NCBI RefSeq assembly: GCF_011745365.1 | Contig: NW_024468909.1 | Span: 7,316,001-7,380,000 of the forward strand | DNA length: 64,000 nt | Direction of reading: 5' to 3' | From: Cryphonectria parasitica EP155 | Taxonomy: Eukaryota; Ascomycota; Sordariomycetes; Diaporthales; Cryphonectriaceae | Part shown: in pieces, positions 47,103 through 61,400 of the stretch | Numbering within the stretch: position 1 is the stretch's first letter | Layout of the letters: every line of letters starts with the position of its first letter | Notes under the pieces: model-generated | Told to the model about the DNA's origin: nothing | Database searches by the model: none | Seen by the model: only the letters and a program-made list of their open reading frames with translations | Program-made: the position numbers and the translations under genes

Positions 47103-50100
47103 ATGAGCAGTTTCTCAAAGAACCCAACTCAACCACTTATCTACTGTGCTACTACAGCTGACCTAGCTGCTAGTCTGGCAATACAGCTAAGCAAAGACTC
47201 CAAACTTCTTCATGGACGCTCGACGAGTGAAGATGCGATAGCTTCTTGAGAAGAAGAAACTGCTAGTTAGAACAACCCATTTCAGGCGGGAGACTACTAT
47301 AACAACAGCTCAGTACTGTTCGAGTTCTCTGCTGTGCAATGCGAGACTAGCACTCTTCAATATGAGAATTCTGAAGAACTAGCTAACTTCTTAAACAACT
47401 CTGCCTTTAAGGAGTATATTCGTTATATTAAGATGCAAGCTAACGATGCTAAGATAGCTGCGATTCATGCAAACCTAGAAATCAGAAAGATCTTGAAAGC
47501 TGTAGCACATTTTGAGACTTAGCAAGCTATAATAGCTATCAAACAAGGAGCTTTCGATACTCAAGTTGGTAAACAAACTGATATGCTAGCTCAGCTAATG
47601 CATTACTTCAAGCTTGGCTCTGAAGCTACTGCTTCAGATATTCGCTTTCAGGCTAGCAATGATAATCTATTCCCTGCTATACCTAGCTCTTCACAAGGTT
47701 CAGCAGCTCCTTAACAAGCTGTTTACTATGGCGCTGAAGAAGATGATTTTAATGATTCGAGTAATAACTCTGATGATTAAGAAAGCGGTAATAAAAGCTA
47801 TCATTCTCCTAATAAGCCTCTAGAACTTGAATCAAGCAACTCCTGTAATCAGCGCAACAATACTCCATTCTCTAATTAATCAAGCATTCAATACATTACT
47901 AAAATAAAAAGAGAGGAACTTGAAGTCTTCAACTCTAAATACAACAACTCCGAAGATGTTAGCATGATTACAGTTAGCAAGAACCTCATCTTTACTGATA
48001 TTTGATTCTTTCTAAACTGTCTTGAGTCTCTCAAAAATGATACAAATAATGCTGATATTGAGAATGAAATATTGCATATATTCAGCATCTTACTGCAAAG
48101 CGCTATTATTTACTAGTGAACTAATAAGTTGATTAATACTAAGTATACTAAGCTTTGTTAAGAAGGATATAGCGTTATTACTAATCTCCTAGCTTAGCAA
48201 TTCGCTATGAAATCTATGCATACTATGCGAAAGTTCCGCGAAAGCTATCTAATCTTGAGAAATATTGCTAAGAACAAGTTTACTCTGCAAAAGTTTATTC
48301 AGAAAAACCTCCGATATATATGCAGTATAAGCATTCTCGATTGCGAGAATCTCAACTGAAAAGGCATCTTGAACAATATCTGAAGTAAGATAGATGAATG
48401 CATTCAGCATCACCTTGCTCCTCCTCATTGCTACAACACTCTGAATGAGTATATAGAGAAGATTGAGCAAGCTAAGAGCATCTTAGTCAACATTGCTGAT
48501 TAATGCTACTCTGAGTACTATAGAGAAAAGAGTAGTTGTTAAGATCATTCTCCAGCCTGCAAGTATAACTCTTATACTAGCAGCAACTGCTGCAATAACT
48601 AAGATTATTAAAATAATTGCAATTGTAATCGCAGAAGGAATTATAATTATAATTGCTGCAACAAAGATCGGTTAAGCTATTATAATAAGAATATAACTCG
48701 TTTCTCAAGATATAAGCTTTGAGATTGCAATTTATACTAAAACTGAGATTTCAACTGTAATAAGCTTCGGAATTGTAACTACAATTATGATTATAATTAG
48801 TTCAGAAAGGATAGCAAGTCTGAGGATTGCAAGAAATGCAACTGGAGTTGCTTAGCAATCTCTAATAAAAAGAAAGCTTATAATGTTACTGAGAACAAGG
48901 ATGAAGACATGCTTTCTGAGAATAATAGTAATAACTTATCTTTGCTTAGCAATAAGCAGATATACTGAATTAATAGTTCTGAATGATTACTCTTGCTAAT
49001 CTCGTTATACTACTCTCGATTGCTTAGCTCTGTAGGCTGTATCTATAACTTATGCGAAGTTGACTATCTAGTTAACTGCATATGTATTTTCTGTGATAGA
49101 AAGTTTGATTCTCGAAGCTAAATATTTCAGTATGTAAGCGCTTGCTAGGATCGAGATTAGAAGATGAATGTCTTTAAAGAGGTTAAGAGATGTTTGAAGT
49201 ATGCTATATCTTTTGAAACTACTTTGCTTGAAACAAGCATACTACTAGTTCAATACTGTGATGAAGATATTCTTACGGAAGCTATGCTCGAAAAGCAGCT
49301 GAATGAGCTTATCAGCAGTTATACTCATATGAAAATCACTGTACAAGCTATTTTCACCGGATCTGATATAACTCTCTGCAAAGATACTAGCACTGATTAC
49401 AACTTGATGAACTAACAGTTCCTCAGTTAGTTCTCTGCTGCTGAGGTTTCGGTTTATAAGCTTCAAAAGATTGGGAGTATGGGAAAGAGCACGATTATGC
49501 TATTCAAATATGCTGAATGGGACTTCTATGCCTGTAGCAGGCGTGCTAACAGCTCTTCTGAACTGCTGTGCTAGCATGCTGAGGCATGGATTATGGATAA
49601 CCTATCTGCTGAAGCTCTTATCAGCAATGGATAGCTCAAAGCTTGCAAAGCTATTATCAATTACGAGAATTAAGCTATTACATATTCAGAGCAAAGCAAT
49701 TTCCAGATGCTTTTCGAGATTCAGCATCAAGCCCTCTTACCTACAGTGCGAAAGGTGAGGATGGCCTATGCCTATGTTATCAGCTCTGGCGAGACTGCTT
49801 AAGTGGCTGTAAGGTATGCTGAACTGCTCAAAAGCTGCTCATTCTCTTTCATATCAATTCACAGCACTGCACTGAATATGCAGATCAATGCTTCTTCATC
49901 TCCTGTAGTAGCTCTGTATAACGCTACGGAAGGAGCTATTAAGATTCCTAAAAGCATCCGTATAAGAACTATCCACAAGTATGAGAATACGGGATAGTTC
50001 AAAGCTACTTTCAAGAGCGCTGTAAAAGCTCTAGCAGTAGCAGCTGCTTTGAAAGAACTAGCATTAACTTATTAGCCAGCTAATACTCATACAATAAGTG

Positions 50101-53100
50101 CATATAGCATACAATTCGCATCTTTATTGAAGATTTCTGTTAATTAGATAGCAGTAAACAGAGAATTCAACTTTATGCTAGAGATCATTGCAATAGCTAA
50201 GAGTATAGAAACAGAGATACATTCTATTAGTAATTTCCTGCTAAGAAATAGCTTATTCTCTACATCTTACAGCAATGCTGTTTATTACTCCTTCAGCAAT
50301 ATGGAAATAGCTTATAGTATTAACTTCTCAATGAATATTGAAGTATTACTATCCGATAATTACAACTTCGATATACGGAAATCTTCGATTATTATCAAGG
50401 GATCCCTGAGCATCAAAGCTTCAGATGAAGCCCCAGCAATAGTTCTTAATAACAGCATTCGCATCTATTCATAGAATCCGATCAAAGCTTAACAATTCAA
50501 GAGAATTGTTGAAAAATATCCTGCTATATAAGAAAACAAAAGCTCTCTTAATATACTTGAGAACCAGATGATAAAGATTCCCTTAATGAAAGAATAGCAA
50601 TATACAAAACTGAATCATTTCTGCTACTCTGTTTCCCGCAAGAATAAGAAGTTCATCGATTAGATATATAAAGAAATGCATAAAGCTAGCTACTTCGAAT
50701 TCGCTAATAATATCTATTCATTTGCATTGCTGATCTTCATAGTCTAGCGAACAGTATATAGAAAGGAAAAAAGCTGCATTATTGCAGATTTCAGAGCTTT
50801 TAACAAGTGAGCAGTACTTAATAATTACTCTCTTCCTCTTCAGTCAGATGTAATTAAAGCTATATGCAGTAAGCAGCATATCACAGTTATCAATGCTACA
50901 GCTTTCTTTTACCAGTTCTCTATTCATTCTGAGTATTATAATTATTAGACTATAATTATATACTATAGCCTTAAGCAATCAACAGTAGCTCTAATAAGCT
51001 ACTGCAACTCGCTAGCTTATGCTCAGAGGTATATGAACAAGCTACTTCGTGATCATAAGCACTTTATTAAAGCATTTATTAATAATATTATAATCTTCTC
51101 AGATTTATTTAAGAACTATCTGAAGCATTTCAATATTGCTCTGAATATCTTTGATAAGAAGGGAATCTCTATTTCTTTTACAAAGAGTTATATCGGTTTC
51201 CTCTCAATTGAACTTCTTAGCTTCTATATCGATATGCTTAGCCTGTTTATTACAAAGAAACATACTAAAGCCTTTCGGAAGATAATCTTCTTTAGAAATC
51301 TTAAGAATTTCGAAACTTATCTTAGTATAACTGGTTTCCTATGAATAATGATTTCATATTACATGCAGCTTGTAGAACTGCTTTAACTGTAAAAGATAGC
51401 GCTGCTAGCTGAAGGCTATAAGCTTGGAAAAATTACATCTGAGAAGAAATCGCAGTATTAAGCTTATACATATTGTATATATTACAAGCTAACAGATGCT
51501 GAAAAGATAGCTTTCGAAGATCTATAGAATACTATCTGCAGAAAGATACGCTTGTACTATATAGAACTATTGCAAAAGCTGTTTATTCAAATAGATGGAT
51601 GCTTGCAATAAGGATTTAGCATAATAATTTTTTAGTTGAAGAAAGACTATATCTAGCAATCTAGCAAGCTAATCCCCTTGCATGCTATCAAACTAGTAAT
51701 ATTTCTCAGCTACTGCTTAACAAAAGCTAAAATGAACTACAATCCCTTTAAGCAAGAGATTGTATATCTAGTCTGAGCAACGAAATGCTTATACAAGCTG
51801 ATTCAATCAAACCAAGTGCAGCCTGTAGTTATTCTCACAGATTACAACGCTACGCATAGCATTATTATCCAAACGCACCTTAATACCTTATTTACAAACC
51901 ATGCTAACCAACATCTTATTAATGCTTTCATTTATCTCAGCCAGTACTAGTTCAATATTCACTATCTAGCTGAGAAGCTCAACTATATCCCTGATATCTT
52001 ATTAAAGCTGTCTATAATAGGAGATGCAGAGATACAACAGAGCAACGAATCAGCTACTCTCGATACAGTAGTTAATAATCTACCTACAATCTTCCTTGTT
52101 TTATCAGAAGTATAAATATCTGAGAATATGTAATAGCGCTTCTAGCAAGAATATAAGAAGAATATAGTTTATAGAAATATTATTACAAATCTAATAAAGA
52201 TCGGTTTAGCTAGAAAGAAGCCTTCTATCTTGGTAAACAATGAGAATATTGTCTCTGCTTCTAAGCTTAGCTATTCATTCCGCTTGAAGAACCAACTATT
52301 GTATAATTATAATAATAATGAAAAAGAACGCTTTATTATCTTACAATCTCTAGTGCAGGAACTTCTATACAATGCATATAATAATAAGCACTATTTTAGC
52401 AGAAACTGTATAATGGCTGAGTTGGATAGTCTTTATTTCAGGAAGAAGCAACTGCTTATCTTATAGTATATTGATTACTGCTACGAGTGTAGCGCTTAGA
52501 AGAAGCAAAATCAGAAGCTAGCAGGTTTATTTCAACTGATTCAGGCTCTCTCTGAATCTATGCATATGATTTCTCTCAACTTCATTCTTGGATTGCTCTC
52601 AGTCGAATCAATAAGCATTCTGTAGCAGGTAAAAGGCTTCAAAGCTTACAACTTGCTAATGCTTATTACTTGCAAGACTTCTAAAAGAACTCTACTGATT
52701 CCAGGCTACTCAATCTACTTAGCTAAGCAATAGGGAGCTGTTCTGAGCAGATAGCTGCTATTGAGCAACTGAGCATGCTCTCAAGCAATTATCTCTAACT
52801 GCAATGCTAAATTCACTTCAGACTACTAAATAAGCTTATAAAAAGCCTTTAGCATGCATTTATAAATAATTATAGCATATCATTCTCAGGCTAATGGAGC
52901 AGCTGAACGAAAAAATCAGAATATTAAGCTAGCTATTAGATATCACGCTGTTGAATATCCTGATAAGATTTGAATAGATCTAATTCCCTCTTTGCAGTAA
53001 AATCTGAATAACTCATATTAATACTCTATTGATATAAGCTCTTATGAGTTTCTATTCGGATTCAAGATTCAGTTATTATTTAACTGATTAATTAATATTA

Positions 53101-54002
53101 CTAAACAACTGTTCGAGATATGCTTTATACGTAAATATCTGCAAAAAGATGCATAATTAGCTATAGATATTATTGCAGCAGATAATAAATGCATATATAA
53201 TGCTAAATACTAATACGAAGAATATGAGAAGAGCAATAAAGTCTAATTAAAACTTAGCAAGATATACAAGCTACTACTGCACTAAGCTAATAAGATATAA
53301 GCTCTTTGCAAAGGTTCTTTTATGATTATTAGAAAAGTATTATCTTTAGCTTATAAACTTAACTTTAAAACTGGTAACTGTAATACTAATGTTTAAATAT
53401 ACTCAGTGGTTAGCATTCAGTATCTGAATTAGTATAAGCTTACTAATGATTCCTTCAACTGCCAGCTATCTAAGCTTAGCTTAATCGAGCATAATAAAGA
53501 TAGCAATAACTCAATTAAATCTGATAAGAACTACTACGAAGTTAATTGCATTATAAATAAGAAGATCGAGCAATGAGATAGCAAGAATATAATGCAATAT
53601 CTGATATAATGAAAGGAATGGTTCTTGCAGTATAATCGCTAGAAGGATTTGAGAAGCCTTAAGTGCCCTAGCTTTATCAAGGAATACAAACACATACATT
53701 TCAATAAGGCTATAGAAATCCTTATGAAAGATAGCTCAGCTAATCCTGTGAAGAGAAAGTGCGGCTAGCCTTCCAAGAAACTGTTGCCTAATAGCAATGA
53801 GAATGAAGAAGCTGTACTAGCACGGAGGAAGCGAGATCAGCCTGCTAAGAGCACAGCCTTCTCAGCTGTTAACATTGATGCATCTAACAATGCATCTGAA
53901 AGCCTCTCTGAGCCTGAAAAGAATGGAAAACAGAGCTCTGAGATCTCTCCTAGCTTTCGAAGAAGCGCGAGACTGATACGTGGATACGTGATCTCTAGAT
54001 AG
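47103..54002 (+). pseudogene. gag-pol of C1, single frame
   Basis: Exactly 6,900 bp in one phase from ATG 47103 to TAG 54000-54002, with only point stops and no net indel. Gag: MSSFSKNPTQPLIY..., an Asn/Tyr/Cys/Arg-rich region at about 48560-48800, and a knuckle-like CKKCNWSC near 48830. RT is about 50560-51360 (open block 51033-51344; catalytic box FINN for FIDD). RNase H is about 51500-52030. The integrase zinc region is about 52370-52500 (YIDYCYECSA). The integrase core is about 52620-53080, with IISNCNAKF for the expected DRD-type box and NGAAERKNQ keeping the Glu. A chromodomain-like end is about 53580-53700. The last 73 codons are open, Lys/Arg-rich and hardly mutated. The protease was not located with confidence. 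Confidence 0.85.
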
Positions 54003-54042
54003 CTGCTGAGGATAGCAGGAACGTTTTTCTGTAGCCGGCACT

Positions 54043-54275
54043 TGTAGCAGTGGCCATAGAAGCCTTAGGTAAATGAAGCCTGAGTAGCCACCCTGACTTA
54101 CTAGCTTAAGCCATTCAATGGAAAGGCAGTGAGTTGCTAGATATGCTAGCTCAGTTGGGACTAGTACTAATTGCTTTCTATATAGAAGGCAATTGGCAAG
54201 CGTGCTTTAAGATAGATTAATTGAAGAATCATCTTCCCTTCTATCATTTGTACAGCTCCTAGAGTGCTTTCTACA
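54043..54275 (+). repeat. 3' LTR of C1
   Basis: 233 bp, TGTAGCAGTGG...GCTTTCTACA, followed by the duplication ATTCT. A few transitions relative to 46302-46534. Confidence 0.94.
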
Positions 54276-54894
54276 ATTCTAATCGTTTGGTGAAAACTCA
54301 AGAGCATTATTATCTTGCTGAGCTTATTTCTGCTTTTGATATCGAAATGCCTGCTTATGCTCATTATTAAAAGATGAAAGCTTTCTATTATTTCGCTAAA
54401 AACTCTTCTTATTATAGAGAGTATATTTCTCTAGATTAAAGCTATAATACTAATTGTTTCTCAGCTTCTGCTAATTAGTTTCTTTGTTTCTTGATATTCT
54501 CTGTAATTACTGATTTTCTTTTTCAGCAGAATATTTGATTTATAAAAAGTGCAAGGTTTTGAGCGAGGAAGCTGAGACAGAGTTAGCAAATGCTGCTGCT
54601 CTACAAGCCTTACTAGCGTTGCAAGCTCGTCTTGATCGTATATAGAAATAGCAAAAGCTGTTAGAAAAGCGTGTTGCAGAAATGATTCATTGTGATTTCA
54701 ATTCCTTGGAGGGGTTTGCTGATGAGGAGGATTGCAGTCTTTGTAAAGAGGAGATTCGTCTGATGTTTCAGGGATATCTTGAGGTTATTGATTGAAGTTC
54801 CTTGGCTTTTGATCCTAGCGTGTCTGGTTAGCTTTCTCTTCTGGAGAGTGAAACTGCAGCGTTTGATTCTCGTTCCGGGGCAGAGAGGTCTTAA
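54276..54894 (+). pseudogene. Antisense cassette ORF of A7, version 3 (main part)
   Basis: Continuation of the frame begun at about 46245, split by C1. It reads LVKTQEHYYLAELISAFDIE, then a region whose Cys residues are mostly changed to Tyr (AYAHY, FYYF), then the Ala-rich coiled coil (ANAAALQALLALQARLD). The tail LLESETAAFDSRSGAERS is stopped at 54892-54894. The second half is much less mutated than the first. Opposed to A7 pol. Confidence 0.55.
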
Positions 54895-55164
54895 GTAGTG
54901 GTTTTCTTTCTTTTCCAATACTCAGCTATTCTTTCTTGAGCATTCTCGACGTTCTTCTGTAGTTCTCATGAGTTTTCGCTTGTTGGGTAGCTTTTTCATT
55001 TGATGAGGTATTCTCTTGTACTATTTGTACCTCTGTGCTTGAGAATCTTCTCTACCTTATACTCTGGTTTGTTGTTTTCTACTTCTGCTATATTGTTTGC
55101 TAGTGTTTTCTATACTGCTGATTTCAGCAGTAAGATATGAAAAACTGAATATATTCTCATCCTA
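54895..55164 (-). pseudogene. pol of A7: chromodomain region
   Basis: Minus-strand chromodomain trace collinear with A6 42620-42830. Interrupted at 55164 by element C2 (duplication TCCTA); continues at 63106. Confidence 0.72.
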
Positions 55165-55397
55165 TGTAGAAAGCACTCTAGGGGCTGTACAAATGATAGA
55201 AGGGAAGATGATTCTTCAATTAATCTATCTCAAGACACGCTTGCCAATTGCTTTCTATATAGAAGACAATTAGCACTAATCCCAACTGAGCTAGCGTACC
55301 TGGCAACTCACTGCCTTTCCATTGAATAGCTCAGGCTAGTAAGTCAGAGTGGCTACTCAAGCCTCATTCACCTAAAGCTCTTATAGCCACTGCCACA
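55165..55397 (-). repeat. 3' LTR of C2
   Basis: 233 bp, TGTAGAAAGCACTC...CACTGCCACA in plus-strand reading. As in C1, the interior sequence next to it (AGTGCCAGCCACGG) is not purine-rich on the element strand. Confidence 0.94.
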
Positions 55398-55437
55398 AGT
55401 GCCAGCCACGGAAAAACGTTTCTGCTGTTCTCAGCAG

Positions 55438-58400
55438 CTATCTAGGGATTACGTATCTACGTATCAGTCTTGCGCTTCTTCGGAAGCCAGGAGAGATCTC
55501 AGGGCTTTGTTTTCCATCCTTTTCAAGCTCAGGGAGGCCTTCAGATGCGTTGTTAGATGCATCAATGTTAACAGCTGGAGAGGCTGTGCTCTTGGTAGGC
55601 TGATCTTGCTTTCTCTGTGCTGATACAGCTTTTCCATCTTCATTGCTGTTAGGCAACAGCTTCTTGGAAAGCTAGCTGCGCTTTCTCTTTACAGGGTTAG
55701 CTAGGCTGTCTTTCACAAGGATTTCTGTAGCTTTGTTGAAGTGTATGTATTTGTATTCCTTAATGAAGCTAGAGCACTTAAGGCTTCTCAAATTCTTTCA
55801 GCAATTATGCTGCAAGGATCATCTCTTTCATTATACCAGATATTGCACTATATTCTTGCTATCTCGTTGCTTAATCTTCTTGTTTATAATGCAATCGATT
55901 TCATAGTAGTTCTTATTAGGTTCAATTGAGTCATTGCTATCTTCATTATGCTTGATCGAGCTAAGCTTAGGTAGCTAGCAGTTAAAGAGATTGTTGGTAA
56001 GCTTGTACCGATTCAGATACTGAATGCTGATCACTGAGTATACTTGAATATCAGCATTACAGTTACTAGTTTTGAAGTTAAGTTCATAAGCTAAAGATAA
56101 TACTTTTCTAATAATTATAAAAGAGTTTTTGCAAAAAGCTTATATCTTGTTAGCTTAGTATAGCAGTAGCTTATATGCTTTGCTAAGTTTTAGCTAAACT
56201 TTATCGCTCTTCTCATATTCTTTGTATCAGTATTTGATATTGTATATACATTTATTATCTGCTACAATAATATCTATAGCTAGTTATACATCTTTTTGCA
56301 GATATTCATATATGAAGCATATCTCGGATAGTTGTTTAATAATATTAACTAATCGGTTGAATAGTAACTAAATCTTGAATCCAAATAGAAATTCGTAAGA
56401 GCTTGCATTAATAGAGCGTTAGTATAAGTTGTTCAGATTTCACTGCAAAGAGGGAATTAGATTTATTCAAATCTCATTAGAGTATTTAGCAGCATAATAT
56501 CTAATAGCCAGCTTAATATCCTAATTCTTTCATTTAGCTGCTTCATCAGCTTAAGAGTAATGTGCTATAATCATTTATAAATGTGTGCTAAAAGCCTTTC
56601 ATAAGCTTATTCAGTAATCTGAGATGAATTTAGTATTGCAGTTAGAGATAATTGCTTGAAAGCATGCTTAATTGCTCAACAGCAGCTATTTGCTTAGAAC
56701 AGCTCCTTATTGCTTAGCTGAGTAGATTGAGTGGCCTGGAATCAGTAGAGTCCTCTTGAAGGTTTTGCAAGTAATGAGTATTAGTGAGTTGTAAGCTTTA
56801 AAGCCTTTTATCTGCTACAGAGTGCTTGTTGATTCAACTGAGAGCAATTCAAGAATGAAGTTGAGGGAGATTGTATGTATAGATTCAGAGAGAGCTTGAA
56901 TTAGTTGAAGTAAATCTGCTAGCTTCTGATTTTGCTTCTTCTGAGCGCTATACTCATAGTAGTGATTGATATACTGTAAAATAAGCAGTTGCTTCTTTCT
57001 GAAGTAAAGACTATTCAATTCAGCTATTATACAGTCTCTGCTAAAGTAGTGCTTATTATTATATGCATTGCGTAGAAATTTCTGTATCAGAAGTTGTGAG
57101 ATAATAAAGCGTTCTTTTTCATTATTGTTGTAATTATACAACAGTTAGTCCTTCAGGCGGAATGAGTAGCTAGGCTTAGAAGCAGAGATAATATTCTCAT
57201 TGTTTATCAAGATAGGAAGCTTCTTTTCAGCTGAACCAACCTTTATTAGATTTGTAATAATATTCCCATAGATTATATTCTTCTTATATTCTTATCAGAA
57301 GCGCTATTGCATATCCTTAGATATTTGTGCTTTTAATAAGACAAGGAAGACTATAAGTAGATTATTAATTACTGTATTGAAAGTAGCTGATTCGTTGCTT
57401 CATTGCATCTCTATATCTTTTATTACAAATAGCTTTGATAAAGCATTAGGGATATAGTTAAGCTTCCCAGCTAAATAGTAAATGTTAAACTAGTACTGGC
57501 TGAGATAGATAAAAGCGTTAATAAGATGTTAGTTAGCATAATCTATAAACAAGGTATTAAGGCGTGTTTGGGTAATGATGCTATGCATAGCATTATAATC
57601 TGTAAGGATAACTATAGGCTGCGCTTGATTTGATTGAATCAGCTTGCACAAGCGTTTCGTTGCTTAGATTAGATATGCAATCTCTTGCTCAGAGGAACTG
57701 TAGTTCATTTTAGCTTTTATTAAGCAGCAGCTGAGGAATATTACTGGTTTGATAGTGTGCAAGGGGATTGGCTTGCTAGGTTGCCAGATATAGTCTTTCT
57801 TTAACTGAAAGACTATTATGCTAAATTTTTGTTATAAGCATTTATTTATTTGGATAAATAGCTTCTGCAATGGTTTTATATGATATAAGCATATCTTTCT
57901 GCAGATAGTATTCTATAGATTCTCAAAAGCTATCTTTTCAGTATCTGTTAGCTTGTAGTATGTGCAATGTGTATAAGCTTGATGCTGCGATTTCTTTCTA
58001 GGTATGATTTTTCCAAGCTTACAGCTTTTAGCTAGCAGCGCTGTTTTTTGCAGTTGAAGCGGTTTTACGAGCTGTGCATAGTATAGAATCATTGTTTGTA
58101 GGAAACCGGTTGCATCAAAATAGATTTCGAGATTCTTAAGATTTCTAGAAAAGATTATCTTTCGAAAGGCTTCAGTATATTTCTTTGTAGTAAATAAGCT
58201 AAGCGCATCAATATAGAAGCTAAGAAGTTCAATTAAGAAGAAACTAATATAATTCTTTATAGGAGAAATAGAGATTCCCTTTCTATTGAAGATGTTCAGA
58301 GCGATGTTAAGATGTTTTAGGTAATTCTTAAATGAATCTGAGAAGATTATGATGTTATCAATAAATGCTTTAATGAAGTGCTTATAGTTACAAAGTAGCT

Positions 58401-61400
58401 TGTTTATATATTTCTGAGCATAAGCTAGCAAGTTATAGTAGCTTATTAGAGCTACTGTTGATTGCTTAAAGCTATAGTGCATGATTATAATCTGATGATT
58501 ACAATACTCAGAGTAAATAGGGAACTGATAAAAAAAAGCTGTAGCATTAATAATTGTAATGTGCTGCTTATTGCATATAGCTTTAATTATATTTAACTGA
58601 AGAGAAAGAGAGTAATTATTAAGCACTGCTTACTTATTAAGAGCTCTAAAATCTGTAATAATGCGATTCTTTTCCTTTCTATATACTGTTTGCTAAACTA
58701 CAAAGATCAGCAATGCGAATGGATAGATGTTGTTAGCGAACTCGAAGCAGCTAGCTTTGTACATTTCTTCGTACATCTGATTAATAAACTTCTCGTTCTT
58801 GCAGAAAATAGAGTAATAAGAATGATTCAGTTTTGCATATTGCTATTCTTTTATCAAGAGGATTTTCATTATCTGGTTCTCAGATATATTAAGAGAGCTT
58901 TTATTTTCTTATATAGCAGAATACTTTTTAATAATTCTCTTGAATTATTAAGCTTTAACTGAGTTCTATAAATAAATGCAAATACTATTATTAAGAATCA
59001 TTGCTGGGGCTTTATTTGAAGCTTTGATGCTTAGAGATCCTTTGATAATAGTTGAAGATTTTCGTATATTGAGATTGTGATTGTTGAATAATAGTATTTC
59101 GGTATTTATTAAGAGATTGATGCTATAAGCTATTCTCATATTGCTAAAGGAGTAATAAATAGCGTTGCTGTAAGGTGTAGAGAATAAGCTATTCCTTAGC
59201 AGGAAATTACTAATAGAATGTATCTCTATTTCTGCATTCTTAGCTATTGTAATAATCTCTAGTATAAGATTAAATTCTCTGTTTACTGCTATCTAATTAA
59301 TAGAAATCTTTAATAAAGATGCGAATTGCATGCTATATACATTTATTGCATAGATATCAGCCAGCTGGTAGATTGATGCCAGTTCTTCCAAGGCAGCTGC
59401 TACTGCTAGAGCTTTTACAGCGCTCTTGAAGATAGCTTTGAACTATTCTGTGTTCTCATACTCATAGATAGTTCTCATGCAGGTGCCTTTGGAGATCTTA
59501 ATAGCTTCTTCTGTAGTATTGTACAGAGCTATTACAGGGAGTGAAGAAGCATTGATCTGTGCATTTAGTGCAGTGCTGTAGATCGATGTGAAAGAGAATG
59601 AGCAGCTTTTAAGCAGTTCAGTATATCTTACAGCTACCTGAGCAGTCTCGCCAGAGCTGATAATATAAGCATGAGCTATCTTTATCTTTCGCACTGTAGA
59701 TGAGAGAGCCTAATGCTGAATCTTAAAAAGCATCTAAAAGTTGCTTTGCTCTAAGTATATAATAGCTTGATTCTTGTAATTGATAATAGCCTTGCGAGCT
59801 TTGAGCTATTCATTGCTGATAAGGGCTTCAGCGAATAGATTATTCATGATCCATGCTTCAGCATGCTAGCATAGCAGTTCAGAAGAGCTGTTAGCATGCT
59901 TGCCACAGGTATAGAAGTCTTATTCAGCATATTTGAATAGCATAATCATGCTCTTTCCTACACTCCCAATCTTTTAAAGCTTGTAAATCGAGACCTTAGC
60001 AGCAGGGAACTGGCTGAGAAACTGTTAGTTTATCAAGTTGTAATCAATGCTAATATCTTTGCAGAGAGTTATATCAGATCCAGTAAGAGTAGCTTGTACA
60101 GTGATTTTCATGTAAGTATAATCGCTAATAAGCTTATTCAGCTGCTTTTTGAGTATAGCTTCTGTAAGAATATCTTTATTATAATATTAGACTGGTAATA
60201 TGCTTGTTTCAAGCAAAGCAGTTTCAAAAAACATAGCATGCTTTAGATATCTCTTAACTTCTTTAAAGACATTCATCTTCTGATCTCAATCCTAACAAGC
60301 ACTCATATACTGAAATATCTAGCTTCGAGAATTAAACTCTCTATTATAAAAGATATATATATAGTTAACTAAGTAGTTAACTTTGCATAAGTTGTAAACG
60401 CAGCTTATAAAGCTAGATAATTAAGAGTAGTATAATAAGATTAGCAAGAGCAATTATCCAGAACTATCAATCCAGTATACCTGCTTATCGCTAAACGAAA
60501 ATAGATTATTACTATCATTCTCAGAAAGCATATCTTCATTCTTGTTCTCAGTAATGTTGTAAGCTTTCTTTTTATCAGAGATTGCTAAGCAACTCTAATT
60601 GCATTTCTTGCAATTCTCAGACTTGCTATCCTTTCTAAACCAATTATAATTATAGTTGCAGTTGCAATTCCAAGGCTTATTGCAGTTAGAATCCTAGTTT
60701 TGATATAAATTGCAATCTCGAAGCTTGTATCTTGAAGAATGAATTATGCTTTTGTTACAATAGCTTAATCAATCTTTGTTGCAGCAGTTATAATTACAAT
60801 TCCTTCTGCAATCACAATTGCAGTTATCTTAACAATCTTGGTTGTTATAGCAGTTGCTGCTGATACAAGAATTGTACTTGCAAGCTGAGAAACAGTCTTA
60901 ATAACTACTCTTTTCTCTGTAGTACTCAGGATAGCATTAATCAGCAATGTTAACCAAGATGCTCTTAGCTTGCTCAATCTCCTCTATATACTCATTCAGA
61001 GTATTGTAGTAATAAGAAGAGATAAGATAATGCTGAATGCATTCATTCATTTTGCTTCAGATATCGTTCAAGACGCTCTTTCAATTAAGGTTCTTGCAGT
61101 TAAGAATGCTTATATTATATGCATATCAGAGATTCTTCTAAATGAATTTTCGCAGAGCAAACTTATTCTTAGCAATATTTCTCAAGATTAGATAGCTTTT
61201 ACGGAACTTTTGTATAATATATATGGATTTCATAGCGAATTGCTGAGCTAGGAAATTGGTAATGATGCTATATCCTCCTTGATGAAGCTTAGCATGCTTA
61301 GTATTAGTTAACTTGTTAGTTTACTAGTAAATAGCAGCGCCTTGCAGTAAGATGCTAAATATATGCAATATTTCGTTTTCAATATTAGCATTATTTATGC

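Larger units (their letters stand above)
46302..54275 (+). mobile_element. Element C1: 7,974-bp Ty3/gypsy LTR retrotransposon
   Basis: 233-bp LTRs at both ends, duplication ATTCT at 46297-46301 and 54276-54280, inserted in the A7 3' region. Interior: leader, a single 2,300-codon gag-pol phase, then the 3' LTR with no clear polypurine tract before it. The termini are GC-richer and less mutated than the centre. Confidence 0.95.
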
